DNA of 42,806 nt from Oscillospiraceae bacterium (GTDB lineage Bacteria > Bacillota > Clostridia > Oscillospirales > Ruminococcaceae), in contig JALEMR010000086.1 of the NCBI GenBank assembly GCA_022768245.1, forward strand, positions 1 through 42,806. The letters are read 5' to 3'. The position numbers were made by a program, and so were the translations under genes. Position 1 is the first letter of the stretch, and the number at the start of each line of letters is the position of its first letter. The notes beneath the pieces were generated by a model, which saw nothing but the letters and a program-made list of their open reading frames with translations, had not been told where the DNA came from and ran no database searches. Of this stretch, positions 1-8,136 are shown piece after piece.

Positions 1-65
1 GTTCAATGGTAGAATCCCAGCCTTCCAAGCTGGTCGCGTGGGTTCGATTCCCATCACTCGCTCCA
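1..65 (+). tRNA. tRNA-Gly(TCC), 5' end cut off by the window
   Basis: The anticodon loop CTTCCAA (22-28) gives anticodon TCC at 24-26. The T arm GTGGGTTCGATTCCCAT and an encoded CCA at 63-65 are present. The 5' half of the acceptor stem lies outside the window, so the gene is partial. It is the first of three closely spaced tRNAs that probably share one transcript. Confidence 0.93.
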
Positions 66-68
66 TTT

Positions 69-145
69 GCGCCATTAACTCAGCTGGATAGAGTAACTGC
101 CTTCTAAGCAGTAAGCCGCTGGTTCGAATCCAGCATGGCGCGCCA
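69..145 (+). tRNA. tRNA-Arg(TCT)
   Basis: The acceptor stem GCGCCAT (69-75) pairs with ATGGCGC (135-141). The anticodon stem ACTGC/GCAGT encloses loop CTTCTAA with anticodon TCT at 103-105. CCA is encoded at 143-145. It lies 3 nt after the tRNA-Gly gene. Confidence 0.95.
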
Positions 146-151
146 ATATAT

Positions 152-226
152 GGTGGGTGTAGCTTAGTCGGTTAAAGCGTCGGATTGTGGTCCCGAAGAT
201 CGTGGGTTCGAATCCCATCTCCCACC
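152..226 (+). tRNA. tRNA-His(GTG)
   Basis: The anticodon loop TTGTGGT (185-191) carries GTG at 187-189. G152 can be the extra G-1 that pairs with discriminator C226, as is typical of tRNA-His. Unlike the two tRNAs before it, the 3' CCA is not encoded: CT follows C226. The anticodon stem has an A-C mismatch and the acceptor stem a T-T opposition, so the fold is slightly irregular. Confidence 0.9.
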
Positions 227-249
227 CTCTTATATATATTGATAAATCA

Positions 250-278
250 GCTGTTCGCGTTCTGCGAACGGCTTTTTT
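250..278 (+). terminator. Rho-independent terminator of the tRNA cluster
   Basis: A GC-rich hairpin with arms GCTGTTCGC and GCGAACGGC around a 5-nt loop is followed directly by six T. It lies 24 nt after tRNA-His, where termination of the tRNA transcript is expected. Confidence 0.9.
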
Positions 279-288
279 GTTGCGGCTG

Positions 289-371
289 TTAGCGGAGAGT
301 ATGGAGCACCTAGTACTTAGTCCGCAGTAATAAGTCCATAGCTATTAGTGCCCCAAGTTAACAGTAATCAG
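289..371. repeat. Degenerate heptamer array flanking element copy A
   Basis: The stretch can be read in a 7-nt phase with units such as TAGTACT, TAGTCCG, AAGTCCA, TAGCTAT and TAGTGCC. It leads without a break into the TGAACGCAGTGGACGAAC module of copy A. The same heptamer style recurs in at least nine other intergenic stretches of this window. Confidence 0.6.
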
Positions 372-547
372 TGAACGCAGTGGACGAACCGCCCACTGCA
401 AGCCCCAAACAGCACTATTTCCTTTAACCGATGAGACAAACAACAGCCGACCCTCCCGGTGTCGGCGCCCCGCTAAAAGTAACCGCCGCCAATCAACTAA
501 ACAAGAAAAGCAACAGCAAGTGTAAGAGGGGCGGGCGCGGCGGGATA
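372..547 (-). repeat. Modular structured intergenic element, copy A (short form)
   Basis: It holds the shared modules GAACGCAGTGGACGAAC, AAGCCCCAAACAGCACTA, a CCGAC/GTCGG hairpin (447-451 with 461-465) and the terminal GTAAGAGGGGCGGG block. It lacks the long nested hairpin found in copies B, C, D and F. Its terminal block ends 3 nt from the cbiB stop codon. Strand is given as the direction of the neighbouring gene, in which the element reads C/U-rich. No credible ORF or gene is seen here. Confidence 0.7.
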
Positions 548-550
548 TCA

Positions 551-1519
551 TCAATTCAATAAGGATGCTATAAATATTCTGACAGCGACAGCGAGTATCA
601 ACATCAGCACCGATGTCATGTACATCAGCCGATTCATGCGGCGGATGTCATTCGGTTCGATCTCTCTCGTGCTGTCGCCTATCGTGTTCTTATGGTGTAG
701 CTTCCCGAAATAGTACGCGTCTCCTAACAGCTCTAACCCTAACGCTCCCGCTGCCGCCGATTCCGTCTGCGCAGAGTTCGGACTGGGCTGACTGTCTCTG
801 TCCCTCTTCCATATCCGATACGCCGCTTTCCCGTCCAGCTTTAAAATGTACGCCGCAAGTATCATCATCAGCGCCGACAGCCGCGACGGGATATAATTCA
901 TCACATCGTCCAGCTTCGCCGCGAATCGTCCGAATTCTATGTATTTCTCGTTTTTGTAGCCTATCATCGAGTCCATCGTGTTCGCCGCCTTGTAGATGAA
1001 ACCGAATACCGCTCCGCCTATCCCCATGTAAAACAGCGGCGCACATTCGCCGTCCGAGGTGTTCTCCGCTGCTGTTTCCACTGCCGCTTTCAGAACGCCT
1101 TTCTCGTCAAGCTTGTCAACATCTCTCCCTACTATCATCGACACCGCCCGACGCGCTTTGTCAAGGTCATGCTCCTCTGCGGCACGGTATACCTTCATGC
1201 ACTCGTCCGATAAGCACCTCGCAGCCAGCATATAATAAACGAGTACGGTCTCCACAATTGCTCCAAGCCATAGATTCGCCGAGTAGCACGCCCAAAGTAT
1301 TATCATCGGGATAAGACCCGACAGCGTTATCATTATCAGCGCAAGATATGTGCCGCCTGTCCGCAGACTGTTGGGCATTATCCTTCGGAAAAAGCCTTCC
1401 AGCGCCGATATGCATTTCCCCATGAGCCGCACGGGGTGGGGTAAATTGTACGGGTCCCCGAGGATAAGGTCAAGGACAAACCCGCATATCAGCGGCATTA
1501 CCGCAATTATATAGTCCAT
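551..1519 (-). CDS. cbiB: Adenosylcobinamide-phosphate synthase CbiB
   Basis: Integral membrane enzyme that joins the aminopropanol phosphate arm to adenosylcobyric acid, giving adenosylcobinamide (phosphate). The 322-residue product starts MDYIIAVMPL and has the family signature DLILGDPYNLPHPVRLMGK near the N terminus, several hydrophobic helices and the conserved NTSDGE and SPNSA stretches. The ATG at 1519 was chosen because GGAGGAG precedes it and its A overlaps the cobC stop codon; a longer frame upstream has no such support. It is the last gene of the B12 operon. Its usual partners cbiP and cobD are not next to it. Confidence 0.93.
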   Translation of the reverse strand: MDYIIAVMPLICGFVLDLILGDPYNLPHPVRLMGKCISALEGFFRRIMPNSLRTGGTYLALIMITLSGLIPMIILWACYSANLWLGAIVETVLVYYMLAARCLSDECMKVYRAAEEHDLDKARRAVSMIVGRDVDKLDEKGVLKAAVETAAENTSDGECAPLFYMGIGGAVFGFIYKAANTMDSMIGYKNEKYIEFGRFAAKLDDVMNYIPSRLSALMMILAAYILKLDGKAAYRIWKRDRDSQPSPNSAQTESAAAGALGLELLGDAYYFGKLHHKNTIGDSTREIEPNDIRRMNRLMYMTSVLMLILAVAVRIFIASLLN

Positions 1520-2073
1520 TATATCTCCTCCGTGATGATAAGCCTTCTGCCGTCCCATTCCGTGACATAGCCGCAGCCGTTGTCCCTGTGACAGCCGAAA
1601 TAGCTCCGCTCGGACAGCACGGACAGCACCGACATTATCGTCCCGCCGTGGACAACATAGGCTATTACGTCTTTTTCGCCGTAATTTTTCACCGTGCCGA
1701 GGAAGCCCTCCACACAGCGCCTGCGAAAATCTCGGGGCGATTCGCCGTTCGGGAAAATATCCTCTCCGCCGCTGTCTATCCAATGCTGATAGGCGGCGTT
1801 TCCGTTCAGTTCGGCATAGTTTTTCCCCTCGAAGTCCCCGAAGTCGCACTCCCGCAGCTTATCGCAGATGACGGGCACGATATCGGGATAGATGATATGC
1901 GCCGTTTCTATGCACCGCCTCATGGGGCTTGTCACTGCTATGTCCGCAGGGGGATATTTTTTTCGGGCGATATATGAAATGCCCTCGGCGGACAGCGGCT
2001 CGTCCGTTATGCCTATGTACCGCTTTTCCGCATTGCCCGCGGTCATGCCGTGGCGTATGAAAATTATCCTCAC
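1519..2073 (-). CDS. cobC: Alpha-ribazole phosphatase-like histidine phosphatase (CobC family)
   Basis: Member of the histidine phosphatase (phosphoglycerate mutase-like) superfamily. The catalytic RHG motif is at residues 7-9 and a second conserved His is in VVHGGT near residue 143. In B12 operons such a protein removes the phosphate from alpha-ribazole phosphate or adenosylcobalamin phosphate. The start is GTG at 2073, preceded by GGGGAGAG, and overlaps the upstream stop as GTGA. The product is 184 residues, the usual size. The assignment to CobC rests on operon context, since the superfamily is broad. Confidence 0.85.
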   Translation of the reverse strand: MRIIFIRHGMTAGNAEKRYIGITDEPLSAEGISYIARKKYPPADIAVTSPMRRCIETAHIIYPDIVPVICDKLRECDFGDFEGKNYAELNGNAAYQHWIDSGGEDIFPNGESPRDFRRRCVEGFLGTVKNYGEKDVIAYVVHGGTIMSVLSVLSERSYFGCHRDNGCGYVTEWDGRRLIITEEI

Positions 2074-2447
2074 AGGCTCTCCCCTTTCAGAAGCTGCGGA
2101 ATGCCGCAGGTCATGCGTATCACCGTTTCCGCACGCTCTGCCAGGAAACAGCCCGCCTGTCCCGCAAGCTCACGTCTGCGGCGCTCGGTTTTGTCAAGGG
2201 GGATTATCCCGCTGCCAATTTCCGTCATTATGATAATGACCTCGGGATTTTCCGTGAGAAGCTTTTCCGCCGATTTTACCGCATTTTCCCCGTTTTCGTA
2301 CACAAATTTTTCAAAGCGGTCAATGCACTTCGCAGAGGATATATTCTGCATATCATCTCCCTCGATGATGTCATTTTCATCAAGACCGTACCGCTTTTTC
2401 GCATATCCACGCTTGCCCTGATATGCTCCTCCCACTATCAGTATCAC
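2070..2447 (-). CDS. Short CobU-like protein (adenosylcobinamide kinase family)
   Basis: A 125-residue protein with a P-loop-like GGAYQGKRGYAKK at the N terminus, in which the usual Ser/Thr after the Lys is Arg. A CobU-like C terminus follows (EIGSGIIPLD, then a Gly-Ile-Pro-Gln segment). Similar short GG..QGK..YA proteins are known in clostridial B12 loci and are annotated as cobinamide kinase-like. A full-length CobU is encoded two genes upstream, so this one may be a paralogue with another or partial role. The start is GTG at 2447 after GGGGGTG, overlapping the cobS stop. Confidence 0.75.
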   Translation of the reverse strand: MILIVGGAYQGKRGYAKKRYGLDENDIIEGDDMQNISSAKCIDRFEKFVYENGENAVKSAEKLLTENPEVIIIMTEIGSGIIPLDKTERRRRELAGQAGCFLAERAETVIRMTCGIPQLLKGESL

Positions 2448-3223
2448 AGTATCACCCCCGTAAGCATTATATCCGCCGCAATAACAGCCGCAGCCGTTAT
2501 CAGCTCGAAAAGCTGCAGAAAATATCCTTCGGTATCGCCCGTTATACCGCCGAAACGCTTCAGCGACGTGTGACGATAATACAGGAACACGATAACTCCG
2601 CAGACTGTCGCAGCAATTCCGCTAAGACCGCCGCAGTATATCATCGCCGCCAAGGTCACAAGAAGATATAATATCTCCGAAGCGATAGTCACCCTCCTGT
2701 GAGCAGGCTCGGCAAAGCTTGCAAGACTGCCCTCTCCCCGCGCGTTGGGCAGAGTTACTGCCGCAAGTGCGCTCCATGCTCTCGACTGTACGGGTATCAG
2801 CCCGATAATAAGCATGCTCCCGAAGCCCGATATCTCCGAATATATCCCCGTCTGCAAAAGCAGATATATGCACAGCTTTATCACTGCAAAGGCTCCGATG
2901 TGGTGGTCCTTCATTATTTCAAGCATTTTTTCCCTGCTCTGACAGCTTGCCAGCGCGTCGTTCACGTCGCAGTAGCCGTCAAGGTGAATACCTCCCGTTA
3001 TCATCACGGGAAGCGCCGTGCAGATGACACCGAACATCAGCCTGCCCACGGAAAAATACTCCGCGATATGATACCACAGCAGCAGCACCGCTCCCACGAC
3101 TGCTCCCACCAGCGGGAAAAAACACAGCGCATACCGCCTGTTTTCCTCCTTCCACTCCACCCTGGGGACGGGAATCCTCGAATACATCAGAAACGCCGAG
3201 CACAGCGACTTTATCACAGACAT
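2444..3223 (-). CDS. cobS: Cobalamin synthase CobS (adenosylcobinamide-GDP ribazoletransferase)
   Basis: Membrane enzyme joining adenosylcobinamide-GDP and alpha-ribazole (phosphate) to make adenosylcobalamin. The 259-residue product has the family motif GGIHLDGYCDVNDAL around residue 76 and several hydrophobic segments. The ATG at 3223 follows GGAGAATTGCC, and the gene overlaps cobU by 10 nt. cobU, cobS and cobT are adjacent, giving the nucleotide-loop assembly branch as a block. Confidence 0.95.
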   Translation of the reverse strand: MSVIKSLCSAFLMYSRIPVPRVEWKEENRRYALCFFPLVGAVVGAVLLLWYHIAEYFSVGRLMFGVICTALPVMITGGIHLDGYCDVNDALASCQSREKMLEIMKDHHIGAFAVIKLCIYLLLQTGIYSEISGFGSMLIIGLIPVQSRAWSALAAVTLPNARGEGSLASFAEPAHRRVTIASEILYLLVTLAAMIYCGGLSGIAATVCGVIVFLYYRHTSLKRFGGITGDTEGYFLQLFELITAAAVIAADIMLTGVIL

Positions 3224-3738
3224 GACGGCAATTCTCCTTTCAGCACAACGGGCAGTCCGAACACAGCTTCGATAACAACGTCCGCCATTTCCCCGAGACC
3301 GCTGTTTATCCGTCCCATTTCCCCGATATAGTTCATGGTCTCTTTCGGGTATGATACCCCGTCCGAGCCTACCTGACTTGTGACAGCGGTGAATATCTCC
3401 GTGGTTTCAGACAGCTTTTCAATGTCGCGGAGTATCTTATATGCGGGGTGTTCCTGCCCTGCAGAGAATATCTCGTTGGCACAGAGATTCCCCACACATT
3501 CAAGCAGTGCTCCGCTGCCTTGGGGCAATACTATCTCACCCACATCGGTGTACTTCTCCACCGTCACAAAGCCCTTTCCGCTTCGCATCTCACGGTGACG
3601 CTTTATGGCGGCTTCCGCTTCCTCGCCGTATGGCTCCATTGTGGCTATGTAATATCCCGGCACTGCATATGCCGACAATATCTTCTCCGCTATGGAGGAC
3701 TTTCCGTTTTTGCTGCCCCCTGTGATAAGTACGAACAT
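3214..3738 (-). CDS. cobU: Adenosylcobinamide kinase / guanylyltransferase CobU
   Basis: Bifunctional enzyme that phosphorylates adenosylcobinamide and transfers GMP to it. The P-loop GGSKNGKSS is at the N terminus, followed by YYIATMEP and the KRHREMR segment with the guanylylated-His region, and LLECVGNLCANEIF. The length of about 174 residues is typical. ATG 3738 is preferred because it forms TGATG with the cobT stop; a GTG one codon upstream at 3741 is also possible. Confidence 0.94.
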   Translation of the reverse strand: MFVLITGGSKNGKSSIAEKILSAYAVPGYYIATMEPYGEEAEAAIKRHREMRSGKGFVTVEKYTDVGEIVLPQGSGALLECVGNLCANEIFSAGQEHPAYKILRDIEKLSETTEIFTAVTSQVGSDGVSYPKETMNYIGEMGRINSGLGEMADVVIEAVFGLPVVLKGELPSCL

Positions 3739-4784
3739 CACAGTTCCACATACCTTTCCATATCAAGTTCATCGAATCTATGAGCCAAAGCATACACCGA
3801 CAGCGCTCCGTCTAAAAGCGGCAGCAATAAAATCCCTCCCGTGCCCTCGCCCAGACAAAGCTCGCCTGTGATGATCGGCTTCATGCCTATACTGTCAAGA
3901 AGCTTTCTCCCCGCAGGCTCCTTTGACACATGAGAGCACAGCATATAGTCACACACGGCGGGACATATCCTCGCCGCAAGGACTGCGGACACTGCGGAGA
4001 TAACTCCGTCTATCACCACGGGGATATGATAGTAAGCTCCGCCGAGGAAAAGCCCCGTCATGCCCGCGATGTCATATCCGCCAAGCTTTGCGAGAATATC
4101 TGCGGGGTCGATCCCGTCGGGGGAATTGACTGCAATTGCCCTTTTTACGACATTTATCTTACGGTCAAGTCCCTCTGCGGTAAGTCCCGCGCCCTTGCCT
4201 GTAACCGCTTCGGGGGATTCGTCCAGCAGCACCGAGGCTATGGCTGCGGAGGTGGTTGTGTTGCCTATGCCCATTTCCCCCGTCACCAGAATTTTATAGC
4301 CCTTATCCTTCATTTCTCCTGCGATATCCATTCCCGCGGATATGGCTCTTTCAGCGTTTTCGCGGGACATTGCCGCGCCCTCGGCGATATTTCCCGTGCC
4401 GTATGATATCTTCCGCCGCAGTATGCGCTCGTCGTCAATATCCGTGTTCATGCCGATATCCACGGGGAGAACGTCCGCATGAAAGGTCTGCGCCATGCGG
4501 TTTATGCTTGACGTGCCCGAAGCTATCGCCTTTGCAACTATGGCGGTAACACTGCTGTCCGACTGGGTCACTCCCTCGGCGACAACTCCGTTATCCGCGC
4601 AGAACACCACCGCGCACCGCTTTGAGATATCCACATTCTCGCTGCCGGTAATGCCCGCAATTTTTATGACCGCTTCCTCCAGCAGTCCAAGGCTGTGCAG
4701 AGGCTTTCCCACGCTGTTCCAATGCTCCTGTGCTTTTCCCGCCGCCGCTTTATCTGCGGGAATTATTTTACCGATTCTTTCCAT
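3738..4784 (-). CDS. cobT: Nicotinate-nucleotide:dimethylbenzimidazole phosphoribosyltransferase CobT
   Basis: Makes alpha-ribazole phosphate by activating the lower-ligand base. The 348-residue product carries the GEMGIGNTTTSAA signature near residue 168 and GEGTGG near the C terminus, with Glu313 matching the catalytic Glu of the family. The start follows GGAGTATAGAA. It overlaps cbiA by 17 nt. No lower-ligand synthesis gene is seen beside it. Confidence 0.95.
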   Translation of the reverse strand: MERIGKIIPADKAAAGKAQEHWNSVGKPLHSLGLLEEAVIKIAGITGSENVDISKRCAVVFCADNGVVAEGVTQSDSSVTAIVAKAIASGTSSINRMAQTFHADVLPVDIGMNTDIDDERILRRKISYGTGNIAEGAAMSRENAERAISAGMDIAGEMKDKGYKILVTGEMGIGNTTTSAAIASVLLDESPEAVTGKGAGLTAEGLDRKINVVKRAIAVNSPDGIDPADILAKLGGYDIAGMTGLFLGGAYYHIPVVIDGVISAVSAVLAARICPAVCDYMLCSHVSKEPAGRKLLDSIGMKPIITGELCLGEGTGGILLLPLLDGALSVYALAHRFDELDMERYVEL

Positions 4785-6108
4785 TTCTATACTCCAGACA
4801 TGCTTTCACAAAATTTTCCGCCGCAGAGATATCCCCGTACAGGTACAGATGAGGAAATCCCGCGTAAATGCGCTTATCCGCGTGAACGCAGTAATTCCCG
4901 CCGCGGCTGCGCTTTGAGTAAAAATCTCCGCCGATATCGGTGCAGTCCCAGTAGTGGAACTCGTGGGAGCGTATGACCTCGCCCTTTTTGCAGAGGAGAT
5001 TATCCCGCTGCGCAGTCATATCGCCGTAGCCGAAGCGCTTCAGACTGTCGGTCTTATAGCAGTCTCCGTCATATACTCCGACCATATCGTATTTTCTGCC
5101 GTCATTGCCCTCTAACGTGCGGTTGAGATACATAAATCCGCCGCACTCCGCTATCGTGGGAAGCCCCTCAGTTACCGCATTTCTCACCGAATCCCGCATG
5201 GAGATATTCTCCGACAGCGCCTTTGCATAAAGCTCGGGATATCCTCCGCCGAGGATAAGCCCGCAGATTTTTTCGGGGAGCTTTTCATCGGTGAGGGGCG
5301 AAAACTCAGCGATCTCACAGCCAAGCCCGCGGAGCAGCTCAAAGGTCTCCTCGTAGTAAAAGCATAACGCCCTGTCCCGTGCAGCGGCTATCCTCACGGG
5401 AGCGTCGGTCAGCGGACTTATCCGCGGCGGCTCATAGGGGATATCCTGCGCAGACGCCGCTATTTCAAGGAGCCTGTCTATGCGGATATTTTCCTCCGCA
5501 AGCTGTCCCATGCGGTGAAGCTTATCCCTTAGCCGTGCAGTCTCGTCGGCGGTGACAAGTCCCAGATGACGGCTCTCCAGCATAATATCGGGACAATACG
5601 GGAAACGTCCCAGATACTCGGTGCCAAGCTCGGCGCAGAGCCTTTTCACGGTGTCGGTCTGCGACTCGGGCAGGCGGTTGAAGATAAACCCCGCTATCCT
5701 GTTGGGGCGGAATGTGAGGAAGCCCTTCATCACCGCGCCCACAGACAGGCTCATGCCCTTGCAGTCGATGACGACAGCGGCAGGAGTGCCCGTCAGCAGA
5801 GATATTTCGCAGGAGGAATATCTCTCCCCCACGCCGTCATAGAAGCCCATAACTCCCTCGATAACGGCGATATCCGCGTCATTGCGGTCAAGGAGACAGT
5901 TCAGCCTGTCCCCGCCGCAGAAGCGGCTGTCCAGATTCCCCGCCGCTATCCCCGTGATATACCGATGAAAAGCGGGGTCGATATAATCGGGTCCACACTT
6001 GAATGCCGCCGCCGACAAGCCGCGCTCCGCTATCGCCTGCAAAACCCCGCAGGTGACAGAGGTTTTCCCGCAGCCGCTGTTTGTTCCTGTTATCATTAAT
6101 TTTTTCAT
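4768..6108 (-). CDS. cbiA: Cobyrinate a,c-diamide synthase CbiA
   Basis: ATP- and glutamine-dependent amidation of the a and c side chains of cobyrinate. The N-terminal P-loop GTNSGCGKTS (8-17) belongs to the dethiobiotin-synthetase-like domain. The C-terminal class I glutamine amidotransferase domain begins near residue 240 and has its nucleophile Cys322 in the AECGGFMYL motif. The 446-residue length is typical. Upstream is AAGGAC about 12 nt from the ATG. A heptamer repeat array separates it from the preceding gene. Confidence 0.95.
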   Translation of the reverse strand: MKKLMITGTNSGCGKTSVTCGVLQAIAERGLSAAAFKCGPDYIDPAFHRYITGIAAGNLDSRFCGGDRLNCLLDRNDADIAVIEGVMGFYDGVGERYSSCEISLLTGTPAAVVIDCKGMSLSVGAVMKGFLTFRPNRIAGFIFNRLPESQTDTVKRLCAELGTEYLGRFPYCPDIMLESRHLGLVTADETARLRDKLHRMGQLAEENIRIDRLLEIAASAQDIPYEPPRISPLTDAPVRIAAARDRALCFYYEETFELLRGLGCEIAEFSPLTDEKLPEKICGLILGGGYPELYAKALSENISMRDSVRNAVTEGLPTIAECGGFMYLNRTLEGNDGRKYDMVGVYDGDCYKTDSLKRFGYGDMTAQRDNLLCKKGEVIRSHEFHYWDCTDIGGDFYSKRSRGGNYCVHADKRIYAGFPHLYLYGDISAAENFVKACLEYRNGKNR

Positions 6109-6117
6109 GATCGTATC

Positions 6118-6237
6118 AAGTCCTTAGTCCGCAGAGCGGAGCCATTAGCCATTAGCGTGATAGTTCTTAGTCGGAAGTCCTTAGTGCGGAGCTCGCAGCT
6201 GTTAGCTATTCACTATTCTCTATTCACTATTCACTAC
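6118..6237. repeat. Heptamer array between cbiJET and cbiA
   Basis: It can be parsed into about 16 successive 7-nt units, for example GCCATTA (twice), AGTCCTT, AGCTATT and CACTATT (repeated). Its right edge overlaps the last codons and stop of the cbiJET gene. This is the only spacer of more than a few nt in the leftmost half of the B12 operon. Confidence 0.7.
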
Positions 6238-8136
6238 AAAGACGGGATTTTCCGCGGACAGCATGCTGTGCGCTCCGACTTTCTTTACTCTCGTTATCGC
6301 TGTCTGCGATATCTCACATTCTCTCCCTGCCGCTTCCAGCAGCCTTATGCTCTCGTTCAACGTTTCAAGGGTCACCGCCGTGATGACTATCCTTGCGGCG
6401 GGATTTTTCTCAATCGCCGCAGAGATGATATCCCCCAGCTCTCCCCCCGAACCGCCGATGAACACGCAGTCGGGCTTCGGCAGGGTCTTCACCGCTTCTT
6501 TGCCGTCTGCCGTTACGATATTGATGTTATCACAGCCGAATTTCCTGCGGTTTTTATCGGTCAGCTCTGCCGCCTCCGCCGAACGGTCAACCGCATACAC
6601 CGTCCCGCATTCGCACCGCAGAGCCGCTTCCACCGATACCGAGCCTGTGCCGCAGCCGATGTCCCAGACTATGCCGTCTCTCGGTATGCAGAGCTTGTTC
6701 ACAACAATGCCCCGCACCTCGGCTTTAGTCATGGGGACATTCCCACGGATAAATTCTCCGTCCGGTATGCACCCGCGGATGTACCGCTCATACCGCTGAT
6801 TTATCGCCATAAGCACGCAGAGCTTATCCGTTTCGATATCGGTCAGCTCTTCCGCTTTTCCGTGGGTGAGCCGTTCGTTTTCATAGGATAAATTCTCCCC
6901 GACGTATATCTCCGCATCACCCAGACCGTACTCGCAGAGCCGCCTGCATATGTCCTTCGGGGCGATATCCCCCCCAAGCAGGAAAAATGTCCTCTCGTGA
7001 GCACATACCCTGCGGACGATGTTCCCCCTTCTGCCGTGGAGACTGACAAGCTCCGCGCCGTTCTGCGATACGCCTATCCTCCCGCAGAAATACGCTGCCG
7101 AGGATATCCCGCATATGACCCGCACATCATAGCCCGCAAGCTTCGGCAGCAGCTTCTCTGCGCCGCTGAAAAATCCGCAGTCCCCCGACATCAGCACGGC
7201 GATTTTTTCATGCTCCGTCTCTGCGATGTGCTTTGCTATTTCGTTCGGGTCGTAGGATATGAAAATCTCCTTCACCATATCCTTAAAGGACGATACTACC
7301 CGCTCCGCACCGATGATAAGCTCCGCGGAGCGTACCTCTTCAAGTCCCTCTGCGGTCATGGTCCTGTTTCCGTCCATGCCCGTGCCAACCACGGCTATCC
7401 TTTTCCTCATGGCAGATATCATCTCCTTTGCCCGCTCAAGGGAGATACCCTGCTCCCTCGGGCGCTTTATGATAATGAGCTTAGCGCCGCATTTCTCCGC
7501 AGCAGACACCTTTTCGGGAAATCCCCCCGCCCGTCCGCCGTCCTTGGTCACAAGATACTCTGCTCCCGCGGCTGTGATGTGGCTGATATTTTCCTCCTCG
7601 GAAAAGGGTCCCTGCTCCGCGATGATACGGGAAAAGCCCATAGTACCGCATTCTGCGGTAATATCCTCCGAGGGCAGCACCCGCACGGTGCATCTGTCAT
7701 GCAGAGGGGCAAACTCTTTAAGCTCCTTGCTGCCCGTGGTGACGAGGATATTCCCCGAAACGCCGTTCAGATATGCTGCCGCTTCCGATACGCTGTCAAA
7801 ATATCGTCCCGAATCCACGGGAGCGCTTTCCTCGCGGACAAGCCTATAATATCTTGTCAGGGTGCGCTCACAGGCACGGCGGATATTCTCCGTGACCTGC
7901 ACCGCATAGGGGTGGGTGGCGTCGATGACAAGCCCGATATCCTCGCGGCGGATAAGCCGGGCTATCTGCTCCATATCCAGCCTGCCCGTCAGGATATGGA
8001 GCTTTTCCGCTTTGTCGATGATATCCCCGCCGTACTCGGTGGCAGTGCTGACATAGGCTTCGATATCATTCTCCGCGCAGAACTCGGCAAGGGCTCTTCC
8101 CTCTGTTGTCCCGCCGAATATTAACAAATCAGACAT
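6220..8136 (-). CDS. cbiJET: Trifunctional fusion CbiJ-CbiE-CbiT (cobalt-precorrin-6A reductase / C5 methyltransferase / C15 methyltransferase-decarboxylase)
   Basis: Three consecutive corrin-ring enzymes in one 638-residue chain. Residues 1-240 are CbiJ/CobK-like (FGGTTEGRALA at 7-17, DATHPYA at 72-78). Residues 245-445 are a CbiE-type SAM methylase (VGTGMDGNRTMT, MSGDCGFFSGA, LHGRRGN). Residues 455-638 are CbiT (IPDGEFIRG, Rossmann motif DIGCGTGSVSVEAA at 492-505). cbiE-cbiT fusions (CobL) are common; adding CbiJ at the N terminus is less so. GAGG precedes the ATG. The last residues NSE and the TAG stop come from the heptamer array. Confidence 0.93.
   Translation of the reverse strand: MSDLLIFGGTTEGRALAEFCAENDIEAYVSTATEYGGDIIDKAEKLHILTGRLDMEQIARLIRREDIGLVIDATHPYAVQVTENIRRACERTLTRYYRLVREESAPVDSGRYFDSVSEAAAYLNGVSGNILVTTGSKELKEFAPLHDRCTVRVLPSEDITAECGTMGFSRIIAEQGPFSEEENISHITAAGAEYLVTKDGGRAGGFPEKVSAAEKCGAKLIIIKRPREQGISLERAKEMISAMRKRIAVVGTGMDGNRTMTAEGLEEVRSAELIIGAERVVSSFKDMVKEIFISYDPNEIAKHIAETEHEKIAVLMSGDCGFFSGAEKLLPKLAGYDVRVICGISSAAYFCGRIGVSQNGAELVSLHGRRGNIVRRVCAHERTFFLLGGDIAPKDICRRLCEYGLGDAEIYVGENLSYENERLTHGKAEELTDIETDKLCVLMAINQRYERYIRGCIPDGEFIRGNVPMTKAEVRGIVVNKLCIPRDGIVWDIGCGTGSVSVEAALRCECGTVYAVDRSAEAAELTDKNRRKFGCDNINIVTADGKEAVKTLPKPDCVFIGGSGGELGDIISAAIEKNPAARIVITAVTLETLNESIRLLEAAGRECEISQTAITRVKKVGAHSMLSAENPVFVVNSE

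Noticed and set aside
250..550. Integrated element next to the tRNA genes
   Set aside because: No integrase and no duplicated tRNA 3' end are seen; the region is explained by a terminator, heptamers and element copy A.
6997..8124. A 375-codon plus-strand frame opposite cbiJET
   Set aside because: It mirrors a well-supported trifunctional corrin gene and has no domain or ribosome site.
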